Assembly: GCA_037013495.1 (NCBI GenBank)
Contig: CM072810.1
Span: forward strand, 52,748,843 to 52,812,842
Source of the DNA: Hippophae tibetana
Taxonomy: Eukaryota; Streptophyta; Magnoliopsida; Rosales; Elaeagnaceae
Length of the DNA: 64,000 nucleotides
Direction of reading: 5' to 3'
The notes under the pieces are model-generated. The model did not search any database. It saw only the letters and a program-made list of their open reading frames with translations, and was not told the origin of the DNA. The position numbers were made by a program, and so were the translations under genes. The stretch's first letter is position 1, and each line of letters begins with the position of its first letter. Shown piece by piece: positions 8,634 through 21,440 of the stretch.

Positions 8634-11600
8634 TGGGATACAAATCGGAGATCATATTTTGATACCAAACATAGGAAAATAGTTAATCCTTCCTTCCTAA
8701 AGCTTAAGCTTTCCATGCGGGACGCTTGAACTGTCACCCTTAATCCTCGTTCAAAGATCACAACAAGTCACGAGGATGTTACACCCCCGTGCACGACACA
8801 AGTCATTCTAAATGACACTTGGAAACAACATAGAAAGGTTACCCAAAACAACAAACCCAGGGATGGATACTTACCTCGGTTGCATCATTCCGTCACTTGT
8901 AAACGAACTTCACCTCGAACTTGTGCTTTTATGGGATACAAATTCGGATATCATGTTTTGATAACAAATATAGGAAAAATAGCTAATCCTTCCTTCCTAA
9001 AGCTTAAGCTTTCAATACGGGACGCTTGAACTGTCACCCTTAATACTCGTTCAAAGCTCACAACAAGTCACGAGGATGTTACCCCCCCGTGCACAACACA
9101 AGTCATTCTAAATGACACTTGGAAACAACATAGAAAGGTTACCCACAACAACAAACCCAGGGATGGATACTTACCTTGGTTGCATCATTCCGTCTCTTGT
9201 AAACGAACTCCATCTCGAACTTGTGCTTTTATGGGATACAAATTCGGAGATCATGTTTTGATAACAAATATAGGAAAAATAGCTAATCCTTCCTTCCTAA
9301 AGCTTAAGCTTCCCATACGGTACGCTTGAACTGTCACCCTTAATCCTCGTTCAAAGATCACAACAAGTCACGAGGTTGTTACCCCCCGTGCACGACACAA
9401 GTCATTCTAAATGACACTTGGAAACAACATAGAAAGGTTACCCACAACAACGAACCCATGGATGGTAGTTACCTCGGTTGCATCATTCCGTCTCTTGTAA
9501 GCGAACTTCACCTCTAACTTGTGCTTTTATGGGATACAAATCGGAGATCATGTTTTGATACGAAACATTGGAAAATAGCTAATCCTTCCTTCCTAAAGCT
9601 TAAGCTTTCAATACGGGACGCTTGAACTGTCACCCTTAATCCTCGTTCAAAGCTCACAACAAGTCACGAGGATGTTACCCCCCCGTGCACGACACAAGTC
9701 ATTCTAAATGACACTTGGAAACAACAAGGAAAAGTTACCCACAACAACGAACCCATGGATGGTACTTACCTCGGTTGCATCATTCCGTCTCTTGTAAGCG
9801 AACTTCACCTCTAAGTTGTGCTTTTATGGGATACAAATCGGAGATCATGTTTTGATACCAAACATAGCAAAATAGCAAATCCTTCCTTCCTAAAGCTTAA
9901 GCTTTCAATACGGGACGCTTGAACTGTCACCCTTAATCCTCGTTCAAAGCTCACAACAAGTCACGAGGATGTTACCCCCCGTGCACGACACAAGTCATTC
10001 TAAATGACACTTGGAAACAACATAGAAAGGTTACCCACAACAACAAACCCAGGGATGGATACTTACCTCGGTTACATCATTCCGTCTCTTGTAAACGAAC
10101 TTCACCTCGAACTTGTGCTTTTATGGGATACAAATTCGGAGATCATGTTTTGATAAAAAATATAGGAAAAATAGCTAATCCTTCCTTCCTAAAGCTTAAG
10201 CTTCCCATACGGGACGCTTGAACTTTCACCCTTAATCCTCGTTCAAAGATCAAAACAAGTCACGAGGTTGTTACCCCCCGTGCACGACACAAGTCATTCT
10301 AAATGACACTTGGAAACAACATAGAAAGGTTACCCACAACAACGAACCCCGGGATGGTACTTACCTCGGTTGCATCATTCCGTCTCTTGTAAGCGAACTT
10401 CACCTCGAACTTGTGCTTTTATGGGATACAAATCGGAGATCATATTTTGATACCAAACATAGGAAAATAGTTAATCCTTCCTTCCTAAAGCTTAAGCTTT
10501 CCATGCGGGACGCTTGAACTGTCACCCTTAATCCTCGTTCAAAGATCACAACAAGTCACGAGGATGTTACCCCCCCGTGCACGACACAAGTCATTCTAAA
10601 TGACACTTGGAAACAACATAGAAAGGTTACCCACAACAACAAACCCAGGGATGGATACTTACCTCGGTTGCATCATTCCGTCACTTGTAAACGAACTTCA
10701 ACTAGAACTTGTGCTTTTATGGGATACAAATTCGGAGATCATGTTTTGATAACAAATATAGGAAAAATAGCTAATCCTTCCTTCCTAAAGCTTAAGCTTC
10801 CCATACTGGACCCTTGAACTATCACCCTTAATCCTCGTTCAAAGGTCACAACAAGTCACGAGGCTGTTACCCCCCGTGCACGACACAAGTCATTTTAAAT
10901 GACACTTGGAAACAACATAGAAAGGTTACCCACAACAACGAACCCATGGATGGTACTTACCTCGGTTGCATCATTCCGTCTCTTGTAAGCGAACTTCACC
11001 TCTAACTTGTGCTTTTATGGGATACAAATCGGAGATCATGTTTTGATACGAAACATTGGAAAATAGCTAATCCTTCCTTCCTAAAGCTTAAGCTTTCAAT
11101 ACGGGACGCTTGAACTGTCACCCTTAATCCTCGTTCAAAGCTCACAACAAGTCACGAGGATGTTACCCCCCCGTGCACGACACAAGTCATTCTAAATGAC
11201 ACTTGGAAACAACAAGGAAAAGTTACCCACAACAACGAACCCATGGATGGTACTTACCTCGGTTGCATCATTCCGTCTCTTGTAAGCGAACTTCACCTCT
11301 AAGTTGTGCTTTTATGGGATACAAATCGGAGATCATGTTTTGATACCAAACATAGCAAAATAGCAAATCCTTCCTTCCTAAAGCTTAAGCTTTCAATACG
11401 GGACGCTTGAACTGTCACCCTTAATCCTCGTTCAAAGCTCACAACAAGTCACGAGGATGTTACCCCCCGTGCACGACACAAGTCATTCTAAATGACACTT
11501 GGAAACAACATAGAAAGGTTACCCACAACAACAAACCCAGGGATGGATACTTACCTCGGTTACATCATTCCGTCTCTTGTAAACGAACTTCACCTCGAAC

Positions 11601-12372
11601 TTGTGCTTTTATGGGATACAAATTCGGAGATCATGTTTTGATAAAAAATATAGGAAAAATAGCTAATCCTTCCTTCCTAAAGCTTAAGCTTCCCATACGG
11701 GACGCTTGAACTTTCACCCTTAATCCTCGTTCAAAGATCAAAACAAGTCACGAGGTTGTTACCCCCCGTGCACGACACAAGTCATTCTAAATGACACTTG
11801 GAAACAACATAGAAAGGTTACCCACAACAACGAACCCCGGGATGGTACTTACCTCGGTTGCATCATTCCGTCTCTTGTAAGCGAACTTCACCTCGAACTT
11901 GTGCTTTTATGGGATACAAATCGGAGATCATATTTTGATACCAAACATAGGAAAATAGTTAATCCTTCCTTCCTAAAGCTTAAGCTTTCCATGCGGGACG
12001 CTTGAACTGTCACCCTTAATCCTCGTTCAAAGATCACAACAAGTCACGAGGATGTTACACCCCCGTGCACGACACAAGTCATTCTAAATGACACTTGGAA
12101 ACAACATAGAAAGGTTACCCAAAACAACAAACCCAAGGATGGATACTTACCTCGGTTGCATCATTCCGTCACTTGTAAACGAACTTCACCTCGAACTTGT
12201 GCTTTTATGGGATACAAATTCGGATATCATGTTTTGATAACAAATATAGGAAAAATAGCTAATCCTTCCTTCCTAAAGCTTAAGCTTTCAATACGGGACG
12301 CTTGAACTGTCACCCTTAATACTCGTTCAAAGCTCACAACAAGTCACGAGGATGTTACCCCCCCGTGCACAA
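8634..12372 (+). repeat. 14-mer super-repeat, copy 2 (partial, ~3.7 kb)
   Basis: Monomers start at 8634, 8932, 9232, 9530, 9827, 10124 (AFGCDE); 10422, 10720, 11018, 11315, 11612 (ABCDE); 11910, 12208 (A, F). I saw no difference from 4462-8200 while reading. The copies part inside the second F, where copy 1 jumps to D and copy 2 continues through F into G. Confidence 0.82.
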
Positions 12373-13102
12373 CACAAGTCATTCTAAATGACACTTGGAA
12401 ACAACATAGAAAGGTTACCCACAACAACAAACCCAGGGATGGATACTTACCTTGGTTGCATCATTCCGTCTCTTGTAAACGAACTCCATCTCGAACTTGT
12501 GCTTTTATGGGATACAAATTCGGAGATCATGTTTTGATAACAAATATAGGAAAAATAGCTAATCCTTCCTTCCTAAAGCTTAAGCTTCCCATACGGTACG
12601 CTTGAACTGTCACCCTTAATCCTCGTTCAAAGATCACAACAAGTCACGAGGTTGTTACCCCCCGTGCACGACACAAGTCATTCTAAATGACACTTGGAAA
12701 CAACATAGAAAGGTTACCCACAACAACAAACCCAGGGATGGTAGTTACCTCCGTTGCATCATTCCGTCTCTTGTAAGCGAACTTCACCTCTAACTTGTGC
12801 TTTTATGGGATACAAATCGGAGATCATGTTTTGATACGAAACATTGGAAAATAGCTAATCCTTCCTTCCTAAAGCTTAAGCTTTCAATACGGGACGCTTG
12901 AACTGTCACCCTTAATCCTCGTTCAAAGCTCACAACAAGTCACGAGGATGTTACCCCCCCGTGCACGACACAAGTCATTCTAAATGACACTTGGAAACAA
13001 CAAGGAAAAGTTACCCACAACAACGAACCCATGGATGGTACTTACCTCGGTTGCATCATTCCGTCTCTTGTAAGCGAACTTCACCTCTAAGTTGTGCTTT
13101 TA

Positions 13103-13400
13103 TGGGATACAAATCGGAGATAATGTTTTGATACCAAACATAGGAAAATATCAAATCCTTCCTTCCTAAAGCTTAAGCTTTCCATGCGGGACGCTTGAAC
13201 TGTCACCCTTAATCCTCGTTCAAAGATCACAACAAGTCACGAGGATGTTACCCCCCCGTGCACGACACAAGTCATTCTAAATGACACTTGGAAACAACAT
13301 AGAAAGGTTACCCACAACAACAAACCCAGGGATGGATACTTACCTCGGTTGCATCATTCCGTCACTTGTAAACGAACTTCACCTCGAACTTGTGCTTTTA
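13103..13400 (+). repeat. Monomer type H (reference copy, 298 bp)
   Basis: Type H first appears here. It is recognised by gataatgttttgatacc, gaaaatatcaaatcc, ccatgcggg, seven C, cagggatggatac and gtcacttgtaaac. Later copies (15785 onward) have agatcacgac. Full H copies occur at 22635, 26506, 30377, 31270, 33949 and 38414. H-like heads with gataatatt are found in the right half (46452, 48828, 51510, 58944). Confidence 0.87.
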
Positions 13401-13698
13401 TGGGATACAAATTCGGAGATCATGTTTTGATAACTAATATAGGAAAAATAGCTAATCCTTCCTTCCTAAAGCTTAAGCTTCCCATACGGGACGCTTGAAC
13501 TTTCACCCTTAATCCTCGTTCAAAGAGCACAACAAGTCACGAGGCTGTTACCCCCCGTGCACGACACAAGTCATTCTAAATGACACTTGGAAACAACATA
13601 GAAAGGTTACCCACAACAACGAACCCCGGGATGGTACTTACCTCGGTTGCATCATTCCGTCTCTTGTAAGCGAACTTCACCTCGAACTTGTGCTTTTA
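13401..13698 (+). repeat. Monomer type I (reference copy, 298 bp)
   Basis: Type I is recognised by gataactaatatagg, catacggg, aactttc, aaagagcac, gaggctg, six C, and cgaaccccggg. It follows H in the full H-I-J order and also follows A at 33354 and 37819. The copy at 38712 has only five C. I-like copies at 42584, 44370, 50320 and 55378 have gataacaaat and aactgtc instead. Confidence 0.87.
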
Positions 13699-13994
13699 TG
13701 GGATACAAATCGGAGATTATATTTTGATACCAAACATAGGAAAATAGTTAATCCTTCCTTCCTAAAGCTTAAGCTTTCCATGCGGGACGCTTGAACTATC
13801 ACCCTTAATCCTCGTTCAAAGATCACAACAAGTCACGAGGCTGTTACCCCCCGTGCACGACACAAGTCATTTTAAATGACACTTGGAAACAACATAGAAA
13901 GGTTACCCACAACAACGAACCCATGGATGGTACTTACCTCGGTTGCATCATTCCGTCTCTTGTAAGCGAACTTCACCTCTAACTTGTGCTTTTA
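13699..13994 (+). repeat. Monomer type J (reference copy, 296 bp)
   Basis: Type J is recognised by gattatatt, gttaatcc, ccatgcggg, aactatc, gaggctg, six C, gtcattttaaatgac, cccatggatggtac and ctctaac. Its head looks like A and its tail like B, so it may itself be an old A/B recombinant. It has the short state at all four indel sites, the shortest regular length. C follows J in the units between 13 and 40 kb. Confidence 0.87.
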
Positions 13995-14291
13995 TGGGAT
14001 ACAAATCGGAGATCATGTTTTGATACGAAACATTGGAAAATAGCTAATCCTTCCTTCCTAAAGCTTAAGCTTTCAATACGGGACGCTTGAACTGTCACCC
14101 TTAATCCTCGTTCAAAGCTCACAACAAGTCACGAGGATGTTACCCCCCCGTGCACGACACAAGTCATTCTAAATGACACTTGGAAACAACAAGGAAAAGT
14201 TACCCACAACAACGAACCCATGGATGGTACTTACCTCGGTTGCATCATTCCGTCACTTGTAAACGAACTTCACCTCGAACTTATGCTTTTA

Positions 14292-14590
14292 TGGGATACA
14301 AATTCGGATATCATGTTTTGATAACAAATATAGGAAAAATAGCAAATCCTTCCTTCCTAAAGCTTAAGCTTTCAATACGGGACGCTTGAACTGTCACCCT
14401 TAATCCTCGTTCAAAGCTCACAACAAGTCACGAGGATGTTACCCCCCGTGCACGACACAAGTCATTCTAAATGACACTTGGAAACAACATAGAAAGGTTA
14501 CCCACAACAACAAACCCAGGGATGGATACTTACCTCGGTTGCATCATTCCATCTCTTGTAAACGAACTTCACCTCGAACTTGTGCTTTTA
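14292..14590 (+). repeat. Monomer type K (reference copy, 299 bp)
   Basis: Type K is recognised by ttcggatatcatg, gataacaaatatagg, aatagcaaatcc, tcaatacggg, aaagctcac, six C, cagggatggatac and gtaaac...ctcgaac. It has an F-like head and a D-like body. This copy carries cattccatctc, a change shared only with the hybrid monomer at 16378 in this region. K leads to B or B' except at 35138 (to E) and 39602 (to G). Confidence 0.85.
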
Positions 14591-15784
14591 TGGGATACAA
14601 ATTCGGAGATCATGTTTTGATAACAAATATAGGAAAAATAGCTAATCCTTCCTTCCTAAAGCTTAAGCTTCCCATACTGGACCCTTGAACTATCACCCTT
14701 AATCCTCGTTCAAAGATCACAACAAGTCACGAGGCTGTTACCCCCCGTGCACGACACAAGTCATTTTAAATGACACTTGGAAACAACATAGAAAGGTTAC
14801 CCACAACAACGAACCCATGGATGGATACTTACCTCGGTTGCATCATTCCGTCACTTGTAAACGAACTTCACCTCGAACTTGTGCTTTTATGGGATACAAA
14901 TTCGGATATCATGTTTTGATAACAAATATAGGAAAAATAGCTAATCCTTCCTTCCTAAAGCTTAAGCTTTCAATACGGGACGCTTGAACTGTCACCCTTA
15001 ATACTCGTTCAAAGCTCACAACAAGTCACGAGGATGTTACCCCCCCGTGCACAACACAAGTCATTCTAAATGACACTTGGAAACAACATAGAAAGGTTAC
15101 CCACAACAACAAACCCAGGGATGGATACTTACCTTGGTTGCATCATTCCGTCTCTTGTAAACGAACTCCATCTCGAACTTGTGCTTTTATGGGATACAAA
15201 TTCGGAGATCATGTTTTGATAACAAATATAGGAAAAATAGCTAATCCTTCCTTCCTAAAGCTTAAGCTTCCCATACGGTACGCTTGAACTGTCACCCTTA
15301 ATCCTCGTTCAAAGATCACAACAAGTCACGAGGTTGTTACCCCCCGTGCACGACACAAGTCATTCTAAATGACACTTGGAAACAACATAGAAAGGTTACC
15401 CACAACAACAAACCCAGGGATGGTAGTTACCTCCGTTGCATCATTCCGTCTCTTGTAAGCGAACTTCACCTCTAACTTGTGCTTTTATGGGATACAAATA
15501 GGAGATCATGTTTTGATACGAAACATTGGAAAATAGCTAATCCTTCCTTCCTAAAGCTTAAGCTTTCAATACGGGACGCTTGAACTGTCACCCTTAATCC
15601 TCGTTCAAAGCTCACAACAAGTCACGAGGATGTTACCCCCCCGTGCACGACACAAGTCATTCTAAATGACACTTGGAAACAACAAGGAAAAGTTACCCAC
15701 AACAACGAACCCATGGATGGTACTTACCTCGGTTGCATCATTCCGTCTCTTGTAAGCGAACTTCACCTCTAAGTTGTGCTTTTA

Positions 15785-16081
15785 TGGGATACAAATCGGA
15801 GATAATGTTTTGATACCAAACATAGGAAAATATCAAATCCTTCCTTCCTAAAGCTTAAGCTTTCCATGCGGGACGCTTGAACTGTCACCCTTAATCCTCG
15901 TTCAAAGATCACGACAAGTCACGAGGATGTTACCCCCCCGTGCACGACACAAGTCATTCTAAATGACACTTGGAAACAACATAGAAAGGTTACCCACAAC
16001 AACGAACCCCGGGATGGTACTTACCTCGGTTGCATCATTCCGTCTCTTGTAAGCGAACTTCACCTCGAACTTGTGCTTTTA
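15785..16081 (+). repeat. Hybrid monomer H/I
   Basis: It has an H head (gataatg, aatatcaaatcc, agatcacgac, seven C) and an I tail (cgaaccccgggatggtac, tctcttgtaagcg). The following monomer is J, which normally follows I. The same hybrid recurs at 17869-18165 and 20252-20548, so it was amplified after it formed. Confidence 0.85.
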
Positions 16082-16377
16082 TGGGATACAAATCGGAGAT
16101 TATATTTTGATACCAAACATAGGAAAATAGTTAATCCTTCCTTCCTAAAGCTTAAGCTTTCCATGCGGGACGCTTGAACTATCACCCTTAATCCTCGTTC
16201 AAAGATCACAACAAGTCACGAGGCTGTTACCCCCCGTGCACGACACAAGTCATTTTAAATGACACTTGGAAACAACATAGAAAGGTTACCCACAACAACG
16301 AACCCATGGATGGTACTTACCTCGGTTGCATCATTCCGTCTCTTGTAAGCGAACTTCACCTCTAACTTGTGCTTTTA

Positions 16378-16674
16378 TGGGATACAAATCGGAGATCATG
16401 TTTTGATACGAAACATTGGAAAATAGCTAATCCTTCCTTCCTAAAGCTTAAGCTTTCAATACGGGACGCTTGAACTGTCACCCTTAATCCTCGTTCAAAG
16501 CTCACAACAAGTCACGAGGATGTTACCCCCCGTGCACGACACAAGTCATTCTAAATGACACTTGGAAACAACATAGAAAGGTTACCCACAACAACAAACC
16601 CAGGGATGGATACTTACCTCGGTTGCATCATTCCATCTCTTGTAAACGAACTTCACCTCGAACTTGTGCTTTTA
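16378..16674 (+). repeat. Hybrid monomer C/K
   Basis: It has a C head (gatacgaaacattgg) and a K tail (six C, catagaaagg, cagggatggatac, cattccatctc). The rare cattccatctc is otherwise seen nearby only in K at 14292, which suggests that copy, or a sister of it, as the partner in the exchange. Confidence 0.85.
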
Positions 16675-19600
16675 TGGGATACAAATTCGGAGATCATGTT
16701 TTGATAACAAATATAGGAAAAATAGCTAATCCTTCCTTCCTAAAGCTTAAGCTTCCCATACTGGACCCTTTAACTATCACCCTTAATCCTCGTTCAAAGA
16801 TCACAACAAGTCACGAGGCTGTTACCCCCCGTGCACGACACAAGTCATTTTAAATGACACTTGGAAACAACATAGAAAGGTTACCCACAACAACGAACCC
16901 ATGGATGGATACTTACCTCGGTTGCATCATTCCGTCACTTGTAAACGAACTTCACCTCGAACTTGTGCTTTTATGGGATACAAATTCGGATATCATGTTT
17001 TGATAACAAATATAGGAAAAATAGCTAATCCTTCCTTCCTAAAGCTTAAGCTTTCAATACGGGACGCTTGAACTGTCACCCTTAATACTCGTTCAAAGCT
17101 CACAACAAGTCACGAGGATGTTACCCCCCCGTGCACAACACAAGTCATTCTAAATGACACTTGGAAACAACATAGAAAGGTTACCCACAACAACAAACCC
17201 AGGGATGGATACTTACCTTGGTTGCATCATTCCGTCTCTTGTAAACGAACTCCATCTCGAACTTGTGCTTTTATGGGATACAAATTCGGAGATCATGTTT
17301 TGATAACAAATATAGGAAAAATAGCTAATCCTTCCTTCCTAAAGCTTAAGCTTCCCATACGGTACGCTTGAACTGTCACCCTTAATCCTCGTTCAAAGAT
17401 CACAACAAGTCACGAGGTTGTTACCCCCCGTGCACGACACAAGTCATTCTAAATGACACTTGGAAACAACATAGAAAGGTTACCCACAACAACAAACCCA
17501 GGGATGGTAGTTACCTCCGTTGCATCATTCCGTCTCTTGTAAGCGAACTTCACCTCTAACTTGTGCTTTTATGGGATACAAATAGGAGATCATGTTTTGA
17601 TACGAAACATTGGAAAATAGCTAATCCTTCCTTCCTAAAGCTTAAGCTTTCAATACGGGACGCTTGAACTGTCACCCTTAATCCTCGTTCAAAGCTCACA
17701 ACAAGTCACGAGGATGTTACCCCCCCGTGCACGACACAAGTCATTCTAAATGACACTTGGAAACAACAAGGAAAAGTTACCCACAACAACGAACCCATGG
17801 ATGGTACTTACCTCGGTTGCATCATTCCGTCTCTTGTAAGCGAACTTCACCTCTAAGTTGTGCTTTTATGGGATACAAATCGGAGATAATGTTTTGATAC
17901 CAAACATAGGAAAATATCAAATCCTTCCTTCCTAAAGCTTAAGCTTTCCATGCGGGACGCTTGAACTGTCACCCTTAATCCTCGTTCAAAGATCACGACA
18001 AGTCACGAGGATGTTACCCCCCCGTGCACGACACAAGTCATTCTAAATGACACTTGGAAACAACATAGAAAGGTTACCCACAACAACGAACCCCGGGATG
18101 GTACTTACCTCGGTTGCATCATTCCGTCTCTTGTAAGCGAACTTCACCTCGAACTTGTGCTTTTATGGGATACAAATCGGAGATTATATTTTGATACCAA
18201 ACATAGGAAAATAGTTAATCCTTCCTTCCTAAAGCTTAAGCTTTCCATGCGGGACGCTTGAACTATCACCCTTAATCCTCGTTCAAAGATCACAACAAGT
18301 CACGAGGCTGTTACCCCCCGTGCACGACACAAGTCATTTTAAATGACACTTGGAAACAACATAGAAAGGTTACCCACAACAACGAACCCATGGATGGTAC
18401 TTACCTCGGTTGCATCATTCCGTCTCTTGTAAGCGAACTTCACCTCTAACTTGTGCTTTTATGGGATACAAATCGGAGATCATGTTTTGATACGAAACAT
18501 TGGAAAATAGCTAATCCTTCCTTCCTAAAGCTTAAGCTTTCAATACGGGACGCTTGAACTGTCACCCTTAATCCTCGTTCAAAGCTCACAACAAGTCACG
18601 AGGATGTTACCCCCCCGTGCACGACACAAGTCATTCTAAATGACACTTGGAAACAACAAGGAAAAGTTACCCACAACAACGAACCCATGGATGGTACTTA
18701 CCTCGGTTGCATCATTCCGTCACTTGTAAACGAACTTCACCTCGAACTTATGCTTTTATGGGATACAAATTCGGATATCATGTTTTGATAACAAATATAG
18801 GAAAAATAGCAAATCCTTCCTTCCTAAAGCTTAAGCTTTCAATACGGGACGCTTGAACTGTCACCCTTAATCCTCGTTCAAAGCTCACAACAAGTCACGA
18901 GGATGTTACCCCCCGTGCACGACACAAGTCATTCTAAATGACACTTGGAAACAACATAGAAAGGTTACCCACAACAACAAACCCAGGGATGGATACTTAC
19001 CTCGGTTGCATCATTCCGTCTCTTGTAAACGAACTTCACCTCGAACTTGTGCTTTTATGGGATACAAATTCGGAGATCATGTTTTGATAACAAATATAGG
19101 AAAAATAGCTAATCCTTCCTTCCTAAAGCTTAAGCTTCCCATACTGGACCCTTGAACTATCACCCTTAATCCTCGTTCAAAGATCACAACAAGTCACGAG
19201 GCTGTTACCCCCCGTGCACGACACAAGTCATTTTAAATGACACTTGGAAACAACATAGAAAGGTTACCCACAACAACGAACCCATGGATGGATACTTACC
19301 TCGGTTGCATCATTCCGTCACTTGTAAACGAACTTCACCTCGAACTTGTGCTTTTATGGGATACAAATTCGGATATCATGTTTTGATAACAAATATAGGA
19401 AAAATAGCTAATCCTTCCTTCCTAAAGCTTAAGCTTTCAATACGGGACGCTTGAACTGTCACCCTTAATACTCGTTCAAAGCTCACAACAAGTCACGAGG
19501 ATGTTACCCCCCCGTGCACAACACAAGTCATTCTAAATGACACTTGGAAACAACATAGAAAGGTTACCCACAACAACAAACCCAGGGATGGATACTTACC

Positions 19601-21440
19601 TTGGTTGCATCATTCCGTCTCTTGTAAACGAACTCCATCTCGAACTTGTGCTTTTATGGGATACAAATTCGGAGATCATGTTTTGATAACAAATATAGGA
19701 AAAATAGCTAATCCTTCCTTCCTAAAGCTTAAGCTTCCCATACGGTACGCTTGAACTGTCACCCTTAATCCTCGTTCAAAGATCACAACAAGTCACGAGG
19801 TTGTTACCCCCCGTGCACGACACAAGTCATTCTAAATGACACTTGGAAACAACATAGAAAGGTTACCCACAACAACAAACCCAGGGATGGTAGTTACCTC
19901 CGTTGCATCATTCCGTCTCTTGTAAGCGAACTTCACCTCTAACTTGTGCTTTTATGGGATACAAATAGGAGATCATGTTTTGATACGAAACATTGGAAAA
20001 TAGCTAATCCTTCCTTCCTAAAGCTTAAGCTTTCAATACGGGACGCTTGAACTGTCACCCTTAATCCTCGTTCAAAGCTCACAACAAGTCACGAGGATGT
20101 TACCCCCCCGTGCACGACACAAGTCATTCTAAATGACACTTGGAAACAACAAGGAAAAGTTACCCACAACAACGAACCCATGGATGGTACTTACCTCGGT
20201 TGCATCATTCCGTCTCTTGTAAGCGAACTTCACCTCTAAGTTGTGCTTTTATGGGATACAAATCGGAGATAATGTTTTGATACCAAACATAGGAAAATAT
20301 CAAATCCTTCCTTCCTAAAGCTTAAGCTTTCCATGCGGGACGCTTGAACTGTCACCCTTAATCCTCGTTCAAAGATCACGACAAGTCACGAGGATGTTAC
20401 CCCCCCGTGCACGACACAAGTCATTCTAAATGACACTTGGAAACAACATAGAAAGGTTACCCACAACAACGAACCCCGGGATGGTACTTACCTCGGTTGC
20501 ATCATTCCGTCTCTTGTAAGCGAACTTCACCTCGAACTTGTGCTTTTATGGGATACAAATCGGAGATTATATTTTGATACCAAACATAGGAAAATAGTTA
20601 ATCCTTCCTTCCTAAAGCTTAAGCTTTCCATGCGGGACGCTTGAACTATCACCCTTAATCCTCGTTCAAAGATCACAACAAGTCACGAGGCTGTTACCCC
20701 CCGTGCACGACACAAGTCATTTTAAATGACACTTGGAAACAACATAGAAAGGTTACCCACAACAACGAACCCATGGATGGTACTTACCTCGGTTGCATCA
20801 TTCCGTCTCTTGTAAGCGAACTTCACCTCTAACTTGTGCTTTTATGGGATACAAATCGGAGATCATGTTTTGATACGAAACATTGGAAAATAGCTAATCC
20901 TTCCTTCCTAAAGCTTAAGCTTTCAATACGGGACGCTTGAACTGTCACCCTTAATCCTCGTTCAAAGCTCACAACAAGTCACGAGGATGTTACCCCCCCG
21001 TGCACGACACAAGTCATTCTAAATGACACTTGGAAACAACAAGGAAAAGTTACCCACAACAACGAACCCATGGATGGTACTTACCTCGGTTGCATCATTC
21101 CGTCACTTGTAAACGAACTTCACCTCGAACTTATGCTTTTATGGGATACAAATTCGGATATCATGTTTTGATAACAAATATAGGAAAAATAGCAAATCCT
21201 TCCTTCCTAAAGCTTAAGCTTTCAATACGGGACGCTTGAACTGTCACCCTTAATCCTCGTTCAAAGCTCACAACAAGTCACGAGGATGTTACCCCCCGTG
21301 CACGACACAAGTCATTCTAAATGACACTTGGAAACAACATAGAAAGGTTACCCACAACAACAAACCCAGGGATGGATACTTACCTCGGTTGCATCATTCC
21401 GTCTCTTGTAAACGAACTTCACCTCGAACTTGTGCTTTTA
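16675..21440 (+). repeat. HOR block: 8-mer B'FGC(H/I)JCK, two copies (2383 bp each)
   Basis: Units are 16675-19057 and 19058-21440. Monomers start at 16675, 16974, 17274, 17572, 17869, 18166, 18462, 18759; then 19058, 19357, 19657, 19955, 20252, 20549, 20845, 21142. The first unit has a private change, ccctttaactatc (near 16766). Otherwise I saw almost no difference. Confidence 0.88.

Larger units (their letters stand above)
11910..14590 (+). repeat. HOR unit: 9-mer AFGCHIJCK (2681 bp)
   Basis: Monomers start at 11910, 12208, 12508, 12806, 13103, 13401, 13699, 13995 and 14292. Types H, I, J and K appear here for the first time reading left to right, and D and E vanish until 24.7 kb. It is the transition from the ABCDE family to the FGCHIJCK family. 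Confidence 0.87.
14591..16674 (+). repeat. HOR unit: 7-mer B'FGC(H/I)J(C/K) (2084 bp)
   Basis: Monomers start at 14591, 14890, 15190, 15488, 15785, 16082 and 16378. It has two hybrid monomers, H/I and C/K, each standing in for a pair of monomers in the longer units. Its C at 15488 has aaataggag, which marks this family to 26.2 kb. Confidence 0.87.

Noticed and set aside
14180-14389. Open frame of 69 codons, and its copies through the window, as protein genes
   Set aside because: The frame lies inside the satellite monomer, recurs with the monomer pattern, has no promoter or family resemblance, and is closed by stops in most monomer types.
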